Shown here piece by piece: positions 1 through 7,437 of a DNA stretch of 11,309 bases (within the stretch, counting starts at the first letter, position 1; every line of letters starts with the position of its first letter). Made by a program: the position numbers and the translations under genes. The stretch covers positions 1-11,309 of the forward strand of contig JAJCYK010000331.1 in the NCBI GenBank assembly GCA_029262935.1. The letters run 5' to 3'. Under the pieces are notes generated by a model that was given only the letters and a program-made list of their open reading frames with translations, did no database searches and was not told the DNA's origin. Source of the DNA: Cytophagales bacterium. GTDB taxonomy: Bacteria; Bacteroidota; Bacteroidia; Cytophagales; Cyclobacteriaceae.

Positions 1-1935
1 TTCCGCCTACTACGTTATTTATGGTGATGGAACCGGTGTTAGATCCGCAAGTGGAGTGAGCAAGTGAGACATCCACTAAATCAGGGCCATTGGAAGGAAC
101 GATAATGGGTTCTAGATAAAGACAACCTATGTTGTCCCTGATAATTACATCATAATTGCCTAACGCTAGATTACTGAATAGCCCGGAGGCTTGAAAGTTA
201 ATTCCATCCAGGCTATAGGTGTATGGTGCATTGCCACCTAATACAGAGGTAATTTCCAGTGAACCATCATCTCGATCGCAATTTGACTCTTCAACTATGT
301 AGGTTACCGTACTTGGCCCTCCACTGTTGGTAACCACAATGTTTTCGGACAAGGTACAACCGTTAGCGTCACGAGCAGTAATCATGTAATTACCAGCAGT
401 CAGCCCACCAAAACTTAAGCCAGATTGAAATGGGCCCAAATCAATGGCGTACATGTTTGGTGCTGTTCCTCCGACTACGGAGTTGATGGTAATAATACCA
501 TCATTTACACCACAATTGGCCTGACTTACAGTTAGCGTAATATCTGAGGGGCCTACAATGTCATCCACTAAAACCTCCGTACTAAGGATACAGCCGTTGG
601 CGTCTTTTATTAAAACGATATGAGGTCCTCCAAATAGATCGTTTAGGTTAGTAGATGTTTGAAAGCTTCCATTGTCCACGGCATATGTATATGGTGCCAC
701 ACCACCTATTACCTGATTGATTACCAAACTACCATCATTGTTCCCACAAATGGCTTCAAAAGTAGTAATGGTGGCATTGTTCGGGCCCGGGTTATCGTTG
801 ATACCGGCAATCTCCATAAAAATACAGCCATTAGCATCTCGAACCGTTAAATTGTAAAAGCCCGCCGGTATATCTGCAAATGCTGAGGAAGATTGAAAGT
901 TACTGCCATCTATAGAGTATTGAAAAGGGCTGGTACCCCCTATAACTTGGTCGATCGTTAACTGACCATTTCCGGATCCACAAGTAGCGTCCTGAGCGGT
1001 AAATACCAGGTCAATAGGCCCCAACACGTCCCCTACAGTAAGATCCATGGAAACAAAACAGCCTCGATCGTCCCTGGCCGTAACAGTATAATTCCCTCCC
1101 ACCACACTAAAGGTGGTGCTGGTTTGAAACTGCACTCCATTTATTGAATACGTGTAGGGCGCAGTACCTCCACTAACACTATTAACTGTTATGGAACCAT
1201 TGGCCAATCCACAACTGGCAGTGGTAGCAGTAGCGTTTATGGCACTAGGCGCCTCAGATGCAATAGCGTGATCTTGAGTAAACGTACAACCATTATTGTC
1301 TAAAATGTAAATGGTATAATTTCCTGAAGCTAACCCTGTGAAAGTACTGGTTGCCTGAAAAGTTGATCCATCTATAGAAAATTGATAGGGGCTGGTTCCT
1401 CCAACAATACTGCTTATGTTTAGTTGCCCGTCGTCATCAGCGCAACTGCTGGCTACAGAAGATATGGTAGCGCCAGTTGGTCCACCAGCGTCAGCTATTG
1501 AAATTGTTTCGCTAAATAGACATCCATTGACATCTCTAACCACCACCATGTACGTATTTGCTGCTAGACCGGTAAATGAGGCATTGGATTGAAAGGTAAT
1601 ACCATCCAAGGAGTACTCATAGGGCGTTTGACCCGCAGTAATACCATCAACGTTTATGGACCCATCCGGATTGCCACACGATGCATTATTAGTAGTTAAC
1701 TGCATAGCAGAAGGACCGGGCGTATTGGTTAAAGTAATACCGGTTTTGGTTTTACACCCGTTAGCATCTTGGGCAACTAAAGTGTAGACCCCGGCAGGTA
1801 GATTTTGAAAAAGTTGACTGGTTTGATCTGTAATAACATCCAGGGAGAAACGATAAGGCGAGGTACCCCCCTCTACTTTAATTATGCCTATTACACCAGT
1901 GCTATCTCCGCAGGAATCATTGATGAGGTGGGTCT
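1..1935 (-). repeat. Tandem 231/234-nt coding repeats (SprB-like domains)
   Basis: Nine copies of a protein repeat lie in the minus-strand frame. The first cysteine codon of each copy (in the xxCG..xG motif) starts at 1912, 1678, 1444, 1213, 982, 748, 514, 280 and 49. The steps are 234, 234, 231, 231, 234, 234, 234 and 231 nt, meaning 78 or 77 residues with at most one codon gained or lost. Each complete copy also has a second cysteine in a D.NGC-like motif about 50 residues on, so each may hold one disulfide. The ninth copy is cut by the window edge. The copies are clearly diverged at the DNA level, so this is an old domain array and not a recent duplication. Confidence 0.9.
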
Positions 1936-2731
1936 GTATAGAGGTTGGACCATTAAAATTTGTTACAGTGACTTTTGCAGTTTCGCTTATCGCAAGATCC
2001 GTATCAGTTACCGTCACTCCATAATCTCCTGCTGGTTTTGTTACTGAGGCCGTAGTTTCTCCAGAATCCCATAAATACGTGTAGTTGCCACTACCTCCAG
2101 TAGGAACTGCATCCAACGTAGTGGTGCCTCCATCACAAACATTAGTCAAACCATTAATTGCAACACTAAGGCTGACTATGGATCGAATCCCAATTTGATT
2201 GGTTGCCGTTCCCGGCATTCCTATGGTAACGGTATGGGGTCCAGCCCCAGTTACGGCAACTATATTTCCCAGTGTCTGGGTGGGACCACAATCCACTTGA
2301 AAAAAAGCAACACCTATGGGTGCGGGGCCCGAGGTAACTTGTACCTGAATACCAGTTGCAAGAGGGTCTAAAAACACCTCAAACTCAACGCTATTTATGG
2401 TGTTAGCTTGACCACAGCAGGGTCCGTCTCGAACGACATCGGGACTATTAAAAGTGCCATTGGGTTGACCTCTAAGGTCAACGTTAAAGAATGGAGTAGT
2501 ATTGGTACAGTTCCCTGACTGCCCAAATATTGGGTTTGAGAGTAAAAAAGCACCTACAATCCATAATAATACCCGGCTATGGGTCTTGAGTCTCTGTTTA
2601 TTATTCAATTTAGGGTAATTCAATTGATCCGTCGGTAGCAAATATGACGCAAATAGGGGGTGTAAACCACCTGACTTAAGTGCTATAAGCAGCCGCGTAA
2701 TATTTGATTCTTTTTTTAGCAATTTTGACAT
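1..2731 (-). CDS. SprB-type repeat surface protein, N-terminal part (runs off left edge)
   Basis: This frame is open without a stop from an ATG at 2731 to the left edge (910 codons) and lacks its C-terminus. Numbering from that ATG, a positively charged stretch around residues 45-53 precedes a hydrophobic core (about 54-66) ending in NPIFGQ, which looks like a signal peptide with cleavage near 70. Residues 75-195 form a cysteine-containing module with a GPCCG motif, resembling N-terminal modules of giant Bacteroidota surface proteins. Residues about 195-260 form a PKD/SprB-like domain (GGSGNYTYLWDSGETT). From about residue 265 onward are 77/78-residue repeats with the pattern GGT.PY.YSIDG..FQ and D.NGC. 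By analogy with SprB and related proteins it is probably a T9SS-exported adhesin or gliding-associated surface protein; the sorting domain would lie outside the window. The start is uncertain: the signal peptide begins naturally at a TTG at 2608 (codon 42), or a TTG at 2623, and a promoter-like box touches the ATG. Function as an adhesin is inferred. Confidence 0.85.
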   Translation of the reverse strand, partial: MSKLLKKESNITRLLIALKSGGLHPLFASYLLPTDQLNYPKLNNKQRLKTHSRVLLWIVGAFLLSNPIFGQSGNCTNTTPFFNVDLRGQPNGTFNSPDVVRDGPCCGQANTINSVEFEVFLDPLATGIQVQVTSGPAPIGVAFFQVDCGPTQTLGNIVAVTGAGPHTVTIGMPGTATNQIGIRSIVSLSVAINGLTNVCDGGTTTLDAVPTGGSGNYTYLWDSGETTASVTKPAGDYGVTVTDTDLAISETAKVTVTNFNGPTSIQTHLINDSCGDSTGVIGIIKVEGGTSPYRFSLDVITDQTSQLFQNLPAGVYTLVAQDANGCKTKTGITLTNTPGPSAMQLTTNNASCGNPDGSINVDGITAGQTPYEYSLDGITFQSNASFTGLAANTYMVVVRDVNGCLFSETISIADAGGPTGATISSVASSCADDDGQLNISSIVGGTSPYQFSIDGSTFQATSTFTGLASGNYTIYILDNNGCTFTQDHAIASEAPSAINATATTASCGLANGSITVNSVSGGTAPYTYSINGVQFQTSTTFSVVGGNYTVTARDDRGCFVSMDLTVGDVLGPIDLVFTAQDATCGSGNGQLTIDQVIGGTSPFQYSIDGSNFQSSSAFADIPAGFYNLTVRDANGCIFMEIAGINDNPGPNNATITTFEAICGNNDGSLVINQVIGGVAPYTYAVDNGSFQTSTNLNDLFGGPHIVLIKDANGCILSTEVLVDDIVGPSDITLTVSQANCGVNDGIITINSVVGGTAPNMYAIDLGPFQSGLSFGGLTAGNYMITARDANGCTLSENIVVTNSGGPSTVTYIVEESNCDRDDGSLEITSVLGGNAPYTYSLDGINFQASGLFSNLALGNYDVIIRDNIGCLYLEPIIVPSNGPDLVDVSLAHSTCGSNTGSITINNVVGG

Positions 2732-2732
2732 G

Positions 2733-2759
2733 CAAACATAGGATAGTGTTTTTTGTCAA
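2733..2759 (-). promoter_or_regulatory. Putative Bacteroidota-type promoter of the repeat-protein gene
   Basis: On the minus strand, TATGTTTG (2740-2733) matches the Bacteroidota -7 consensus TAnnTTTG exactly. A TTG (2759-2757, inside TTTTTTGAC) lies 16 bp upstream as a possible -33 element, slightly closer than usual. The box ends one base before the ATG at 2731, so a transcript starting from it would be leaderless for that ATG or would use a start further down, such as the TTG at 2623 or 2608. No experimental support is available. Confidence 0.45.
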
Positions 2760-2838
2760 AAAAGTTCTCAAAATACGTTGAACCGCTGATTTAGGGGGTT
2801 GAATGGAAGAAAACTGGTAGTGATTTAACAAAAGAGAT

Positions 2839-3678
2839 TTACCAAAATACGATCTTAGTTATGGTGGCAAAAATCATTATTATCATCAGCTTTTTAATCC
2901 ACTTTTCCGCGTCGGGAGAGACATTGGAATAAAACCCCGCTAAGTACGCCCCAATGACTTGGCCAATTGATAGTAAAAGCGCAGGAATCCAGATAATTTG
3001 ACCTTTTAAAATGAACAATAAAGTAGTAGGTATAGTATAAATAAGAATGAGCACTAGTTTTAAAAAATTCGATTTTCTTAGATCTGGTGAAACAAAACGG
3101 TACAACACGGCGATCATTAGCAAACCAATGCCAATTTGAATAAAACCGCCATAAAAGCCAACGATCAACATAAGTGAAACTATTAGCCAAGCAGGATAGG
3201 TTACATTTTTGGTTCCCCCTGAAAAAAAATGTTTTTTTAAGTCAAAAGCTAAATCCAGTCCTAATACACACATCACACTGGCAGCCACCAAATTCAATAG
3301 TGCCTCTGATGCTCCTGTAGCCATATAGGCTCCCAGCATGGCGCCAACTAAGGTAGGTAGTACATAGATTAGCTTTAGATCTTGGAAAGAGTGCTTTCCA
3401 TATTTAAGGTAGGACGCAATTCCAGCAATATTCTGAAAGAATACACCGATGCGATTTGTGGTGTTTGCCAATGTAATGGGGATGCCTAAAAAAAGCATAG
3501 CACCAAATGTAAATAAGGTACCACTCCCAGCCAACGTATTTATGATTCCTGCAGCGAATCCTGCCAGCACCAATAGCGCCATTTCATACCATGTGAAATC
3601 AAATGCTTCCGGCATGGAACAATTTAATAAATTAGTATCATTTGATTTACAGGAAGAGATCAAAATTTGACCGCCCAT
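2839..3678 (-). CDS. TSUP family (TauE/SafE) membrane permease
   Basis: The 279-residue product is a polytopic membrane protein of the TSUP (sulfite exporter TauE/SafE, former DUF81) family. The first family half is marked by GFAAGIINTLAGSGTL (40-55) followed by ANTTNRIG (71-78). The second half is marked by GFYGGFIQIGIG (174-185). Hydrophobic segments can be placed near 33-52, 56-70, 104-120, 125-145, 163-193, 206-226, 229-250 and 261-278. The family moves small sulfur- or carbon-containing anions such as sulfite, sulfoacetate or related compounds across the inner membrane; the substrate here cannot be told. The first 21 residues (polar, two cysteines) are atypical, and the ATG at 3615 (MPEAFDFTWYEMALL) gives a more usual family N-terminus. 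It lies 107 bp upstream of the repeat-protein gene in the same direction and diverges from the glycanase cluster. A functional link to either is not evident. Confidence 0.9.
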   Translation of the reverse strand: MGGQILISSCKSNDTNLLNCSMPEAFDFTWYEMALLVLAGFAAGIINTLAGSGTLFTFGAMLFLGIPITLANTTNRIGVFFQNIAGIASYLKYGKHSFQDLKLIYVLPTLVGAMLGAYMATGASEALLNLVAASVMCVLGLDLAFDLKKHFFSGGTKNVTYPAWLIVSLMLIVGFYGGFIQIGIGLLMIAVLYRFVSPDLRKSNFLKLVLILIYTIPTTLLFILKGQIIWIPALLLSIGQVIGAYLAGFYSNVSPDAEKWIKKLMIIMIFATITKIVFW

Positions 3679-3796
3679 TACACACCAATTGCAAGATGAA
3701 AGTCAGGTTTGGATTTGAGTGAAATTAACTCAAAATAGGATCAAATGATTTTGTTAAGCTCTAAAACATCAATCCGATCTTTTTGTATCTTACTAT
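3679..3796. promoter_or_regulatory. Divergent intergenic region between permease and glycanase genes
   Basis: These 118 bp must hold the promoters of both flanking genes if each is transcribed from here. It is AT-rich. On the plus strand TCTTTTTG (3778-3785) is one mismatch from TAnnTTTG, with TTTTG at 3749-3753 24 bp upstream. That places any start only a few bases before the GTG at 3797, so it is weak. No exact TAnnTTTG match was found on either strand and no convincing operator palindrome was seen. Confidence 0.3.
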
Positions 3797-5740
3797 GTGC
3801 TCATAAATAGCTCAATACTTGTAGGAATAGCCTTAGTACTAGTCCCTTGCACTGTACCTGCACAGGAAGTGCCCTTTCAACGGGGGGTGAACCTCACTAA
3901 CTGGTTTCAGGTTGCCAGCGCCAATCAAATTCAATTTACCAAGTATACTCGGGTAGATTTTGAAAATATCAAGAGCCTGGGCTGCGACGTCATTCGTTTG
4001 CCCATAAACTTACACGCCATGAGTCAAGGGGCGCCCGATTATACCCTCAGTCCTCTATTTTTCGAATTCCTGGATCAAGCTGTTTCCTGGGCAGAAGATC
4101 TGGAAATGCATTTAATTCTGGACAATCACACCTTTGACCCTATGGTAGGTACGGACCCCAACGTGGGAGAAATTCTTAAGGCGGTTTGGACTCAAATGGC
4201 GGCTCATTATCAAGGCAATTCGGAGTACATTTATTATGAAATACTCAACGAGCCTCACGATATATCGGATGAACTTTGGAACAGCATACAGCAAGATGTA
4301 GTGGCAGCCATAAGAGAAATAGACTCCAAGCATTTTATAATTGTAGGCCCGGCCAATTGGAATAGCTTTTACAATTTGGACAGCATGCTCGTTTATGAGG
4401 ATGAAAAGTTGATTTACACGTTTCATTTTTATGAACCCTTTATTTTCACGCATCAAGGAGCTACATGGACGACACCATCGCTGGGGCCACTTAGTGGAGT
4501 GCCATTTCCTTATGATACCGGCACCATGCCTTTGTTGCCAAATGAACTGACCAACACTTGGATTGAATCTGCATTTAATAACTACCAAAATTCTGGTAAT
4601 GTGAATAAGCTCAAAGAATTAGTGGACATCGCGGTCAATTTCAGAAACAGTAGAAATGTACCAGTTTATTGTGGCGAATTTGGAGTGTACCAACCTAACA
4701 GTGCCAACACCGACAGAGTGTATTGGTACCAAGAATTACGTCAGTATTTAGAAGAGAATAACATCCCTTGGACCCTTTGGGACTATCAAGGAGGGTTTGG
4801 ATTATTTGACGCCAATAGTAATGAATTGTTCCAACATGACCTCAACATTAGTATGTTGGAGGCCTTGGCATTTGATATTCCGGAACAAACTGAATATCAA
4901 ATGCCAGTAGATAGCAGCGGATTTCTGGTTTATTCGGATTACATAGGAAGGGGCCTAGAAGAAAACAGCAGTGATGAGGGTGACATAAATTACTATTCAA
5001 GCGAATTGCCAAACAATGATCGCTATTGTTTATCATGGGCTGGGGCAGAACAGTACAATACCGTGGGCTTTGACATTACTCCTAATAAAGATCTGGGATA
5101 TTTGGTCGAGAACAACTACGCAGTGGATTTCATCATCCGTGGTAATGTGCCGGTCAAATTTGATATGTGTTTTATTGACACGGATACAGAAGATCCCCAG
5201 GACCATCCCTGGCGTATGCGAATTACCTTGGACGAAAGTGATTTTCCTTTTGACGGGAGATGGCATCATTTACATGTTCCCTTGCAGGACTTTACAGAGC
5301 AGGGTGCCTGGGAAGGGGAGTGGTTTCCACCTGAAGGTCGATTCGATTGGGCGGCTATCGATAGGTTCGAAATAGTAGCCGAGCATCAAGATTTTGGATC
5401 TGCTAAGTTGTGGTTTGACAACATATATATTACCAATCTCGATACTGCGGGAATACATGAATTTCAGGTTTTAGATGTAGTAACGTCCATCATAGAGCAG
5501 ACGCCGGACGTTCAGTATACCATCTATCCAAACCCTGCTTCAAATCAGTTAATTGTTACGAGCAAGAATTTTAATCTTCAAGAAGCCCAGATCGCGGACC
5601 CTCTGGGTAGAGTTATACTTAACTCAGCATTTAGAGAGCAGGTAGTTTTAGATATATCTTCATTAAGTCCAGGGCTTTATCTAGTAAAGTTGCGTGATGA
5701 GCAAAACGCTACATATACTAGGAAGTTTTTGAAAAATTAA
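3797..5740 (+). CDS. Secreted GH5 family endo-glycanase with T9SS sorting domain
   Basis: The 647-residue product is a retaining glycoside hydrolase of family 5 (clan GH-A), expected to cut beta-1,4-linked glucan or mannan outside the cell. A hydrophobic signal peptide (about 1-22) is followed by the catalytic barrel (about 25-360). Barrel motifs are RGVNLTNWF (29-37), VIRLP with R67, DNH (109-111), the acid/base E152 in ILNEP, HFYEP with H210 and Y212, the probable nucleophile E294 in YCGEFG, and W328 in TLWDY. Residues about 370-548 look like a beta-sandwich carbohydrate-binding module, ending in LWFDNIYI, an ending common in CBM11-like domains. The C-terminus (574-647, YPNPASNQL to LSPGLYLVKL) is a T9SS type A sorting domain. 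The start is a GTG, the only usable start codon after the in-frame TAA at 3755, and the signal peptide has no basic residue before its core. Subfamily and substrate (cellulose, mixed-linkage glucan, mannan) cannot be fixed by eye. Confidence 0.92.
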   Translation: MLINSSILVGIALVLVPCTVPAQEVPFQRGVNLTNWFQVASANQIQFTKYTRVDFENIKSLGCDVIRLPINLHAMSQGAPDYTLSPLFFEFLDQAVSWAEDLEMHLILDNHTFDPMVGTDPNVGEILKAVWTQMAAHYQGNSEYIYYEILNEPHDISDELWNSIQQDVVAAIREIDSKHFIIVGPANWNSFYNLDSMLVYEDEKLIYTFHFYEPFIFTHQGATWTTPSLGPLSGVPFPYDTGTMPLLPNELTNTWIESAFNNYQNSGNVNKLKELVDIAVNFRNSRNVPVYCGEFGVYQPNSANTDRVYWYQELRQYLEENNIPWTLWDYQGGFGLFDANSNELFQHDLNISMLEALAFDIPEQTEYQMPVDSSGFLVYSDYIGRGLEENSSDEGDINYYSSELPNNDRYCLSWAGAEQYNTVGFDITPNKDLGYLVENNYAVDFIIRGNVPVKFDMCFIDTDTEDPQDHPWRMRITLDESDFPFDGRWHHLHVPLQDFTEQGAWEGEWFPPEGRFDWAAIDRFEIVAEHQDFGSAKLWFDNIYITNLDTAGIHEFQVLDVVTSIIEQTPDVQYTIYPNPASNQLIVTSKNFNLQEAQIADPLGRVILNSAFREQVVLDISSLSPGLYLVKLRDEQNATYTRKFLKN

Positions 5741-5878
5741 CTCAGGTTGGAGGAAGTACCCCAAAAGTCAAAATAAAATTTTGTAATTTGAATAATCAGA
5801 TAAGCCAGGAATGCCTTAAGGAATTTTGAACCTAAGATAATCCGACCCAAAAAATACCTATTATTTATCCTCCTTACT

Positions 5879-7396
5879 ATGAAGAATTGCGTTGTTTTAA
5901 TTTTAGTCAGCATGACGTTGATCATCGATACTATAGCCCAAAATAAGGTGGGAGTTTTTGATGAAAGCGTCGATGTGGGCCAGCCGAAAATTGCTGGGAG
6001 TACACAGTTTGATCCTCAAGATCAGTCCTACGTCATTAAAGCGGGAGGTTATAACATATGGTTTGAACGGGACGAATTTCAATATGCTCATAAGAAGATA
6101 ACTGGCGATTTTATTATTACCGCTAACTTTTCCTTAATTGGAGAAGGGGTTGATCCTCACAGAAAAATAGGGTTGATGTTACGGGAGTCGTTAGAAGATA
6201 ACGCCGCCCATATTACGGGTACACTTCATGGTGATGGCCTTACGGCTTTGCAATGGCGAAGCTTACGGGGCGCATTTATGAGAGACCCGCAAGATGAAAC
6301 ATTTGCACCCAAAGCACATTATCAGGTCTTGCAATTAGAGCGTAAAGGAAAAACCATAATAATGAGGGCAGCACATTTTGGTGAGCCACTGCAAGTCATA
6401 GGCAAAAAGAAAATGGAAGATCTTCCTGATGAAATCTATGCCGGAATCTTTCTTTGCTCACATAACCCTGAAGTATTAGAGCAGGGAAAAGTCTGGAACT
6501 TGCGTATTAACAAGACTGTTCCAGATGACTATAACCCCTACGACCAAGGTTGGCTAGCTTCAAGACTGGAGTTACTAAACGTGTTGGATGGTAAAAGAAA
6601 GGTTGTTCTTACTTCCGATACCAGGTTTGAGGCTCCTAATTGGATGCCTGATGGTAAGCATTTGTTGTTTAATCAGGATGGACGAATTTACAAAGTATCT
6701 ACTTCGGGTGAAAACAAAACCTTGCTAAACACCGGTATTGCAGATCGCAATAACAATGACCACGGCATTTCATTTAATGGTAAGTTGTTGGCGATTAGTC
6801 ATCACCGTGACGGCCTTAAGGGAGGTGGTTCCAGTGTATACGTACTACCAATTAGCGGAGGGGAGCCCAGGCTAATTACAGAATTAACCCCTTCATATTG
6901 GCATGGGTGGGCTCCCAATAACAGGGATGTGGTATATGTAGCTCAAAGGGAAGGTAGCCACTACGACATTTACAAAAAATCCATAAAAGGGGGAGAGGAA
7001 ATAAAACTTACTAACTACCAGGGATCACATGCAGATGGTCCGGAATATTCTCCGGATGGCAAGTATATTTATTATAATGCTAGCCCTACAGGAACGATGC
7101 AGATATGGCGAATGAAACCTGATGGTACGAACAAAGAGCAAGTCACTTTTGATGAGTACAACGATTGGTTTCCTCATATCTCCCCCGATGGCAAATGGAT
7201 GGTCATTATTTCATTTCCTACGCATATTAATCCCACATCTCATCCCTCTTTTAAGCGGGTTATGTTAAGGTTAATGCCAACTTCTGGAGGGCCTCCGAAG
7301 ACCATAGCCTTTTTGTATGGCGGTCAAGGTACCATTAACGTCCCGAGCTGGTCACCGGACAGTAAATCAATAGCTTTCGTTAGCTATAGTAAATAA
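5879..7396 (+). CDS. Exported DUF1349/LamG-like plus PD40 (TolB-like) six-bladed propeller protein
   Basis: The 505-residue product has a signal peptide (1-20, ending IDTIAQ). Residues about 40-215 resemble the concanavalin-like DUF1349 fold: a WFERDEF segment, GDFIITANF (76-84), KIGLMLRES (96-104), ALQWRS (123-128), and a strand ending VWNLRI (205-210). The rest is a beta-propeller of six PD40 repeats, seen at APNWMPDGKHLLF (252-264), HGISFNGKLLAIS (295-307), WHGWAPNNRDVVY (341-353), GPEYSPDGKYIYY (387-399), FPHISPDGKWMVI (431-443) and VPSWSPDSKSIAF (488-500). Similar proteins are often labelled TolB or biopolymer transporter TolR; nothing here supports a role in the Tol-Pal system, since this is an exported two-domain protein among carbohydrate genes. 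A glycan-binding or enzymatic role in the periplasm or at the surface is inferred. No catalytic residues can be named. It starts 138 bp after the GH5 gene and 41 bp before the epimerase gene. Confidence 0.85.
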   Translation: MKNCVVLILVSMTLIIDTIAQNKVGVFDESVDVGQPKIAGSTQFDPQDQSYVIKAGGYNIWFERDEFQYAHKKITGDFIITANFSLIGEGVDPHRKIGLMLRESLEDNAAHITGTLHGDGLTALQWRSLRGAFMRDPQDETFAPKAHYQVLQLERKGKTIIMRAAHFGEPLQVIGKKKMEDLPDEIYAGIFLCSHNPEVLEQGKVWNLRINKTVPDDYNPYDQGWLASRLELLNVLDGKRKVVLTSDTRFEAPNWMPDGKHLLFNQDGRIYKVSTSGENKTLLNTGIADRNNNDHGISFNGKLLAISHHRDGLKGGGSSVYVLPISGGEPRLITELTPSYWHGWAPNNRDVVYVAQREGSHYDIYKKSIKGGEEIKLTNYQGSHADGPEYSPDGKYIYYNASPTGTMQIWRMKPDGTNKEQVTFDEYNDWFPHISPDGKWMVIISFPTHINPTSHPSFKRVMLRLMPTSGGPPKTIAFLYGGQGTINVPSWSPDSKSIAFVSYSK

Positions 7397-7437
7397 GTAG
7401 GCAGTCACAAATACCTGGATTTAAACACATACAGAAT

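Noticed and set aside
1..1935. Regular 231/234-nt spacing considered as a CRISPR array or DNA satellite
   Set aside because: The period is far too long for CRISPR, the units are diverged at DNA level, and the pattern is in the protein (cysteines, GGT.PY, NGC).
659..2047. Plus-strand open frames at 659-850 and 1805-2047
   Set aside because: They lie opposite the long, repeat-bearing minus-strand frame, have no recognisable domain, and differ from each other although they cover repeats; they are shadows.
2745..2766. TTTTTT/AAAAAA inverted repeat between the permease and repeat-protein genes
   Set aside because: The pairing is only A-T over six bases with a loop of about three; it more likely reflects AT-rich promoter DNA than a terminator or operator.
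4112..5458. Minus-strand and shifted frames inside the GH5 gene (for example 4112-4588 and 5016-5375)
   Set aside because: They overlap a continuous coding frame with catalytic motifs and a sorting domain, and show no domain of their own.
5814..5836. Imperfect inverted repeat CTTAAGG/CCTAAG in the gap after the GH5 gene
   Set aside because: The stem is short with a bulge and no T-run follows it, so it does not make a credible terminator.
5879..7396. Naming the propeller protein TolB or biopolymer transporter TolR
   Set aside because: PD40 repeats are shared with TolB, but the N-terminal concanavalin-like domain and the absence of tol-pal neighbours do not support that role.
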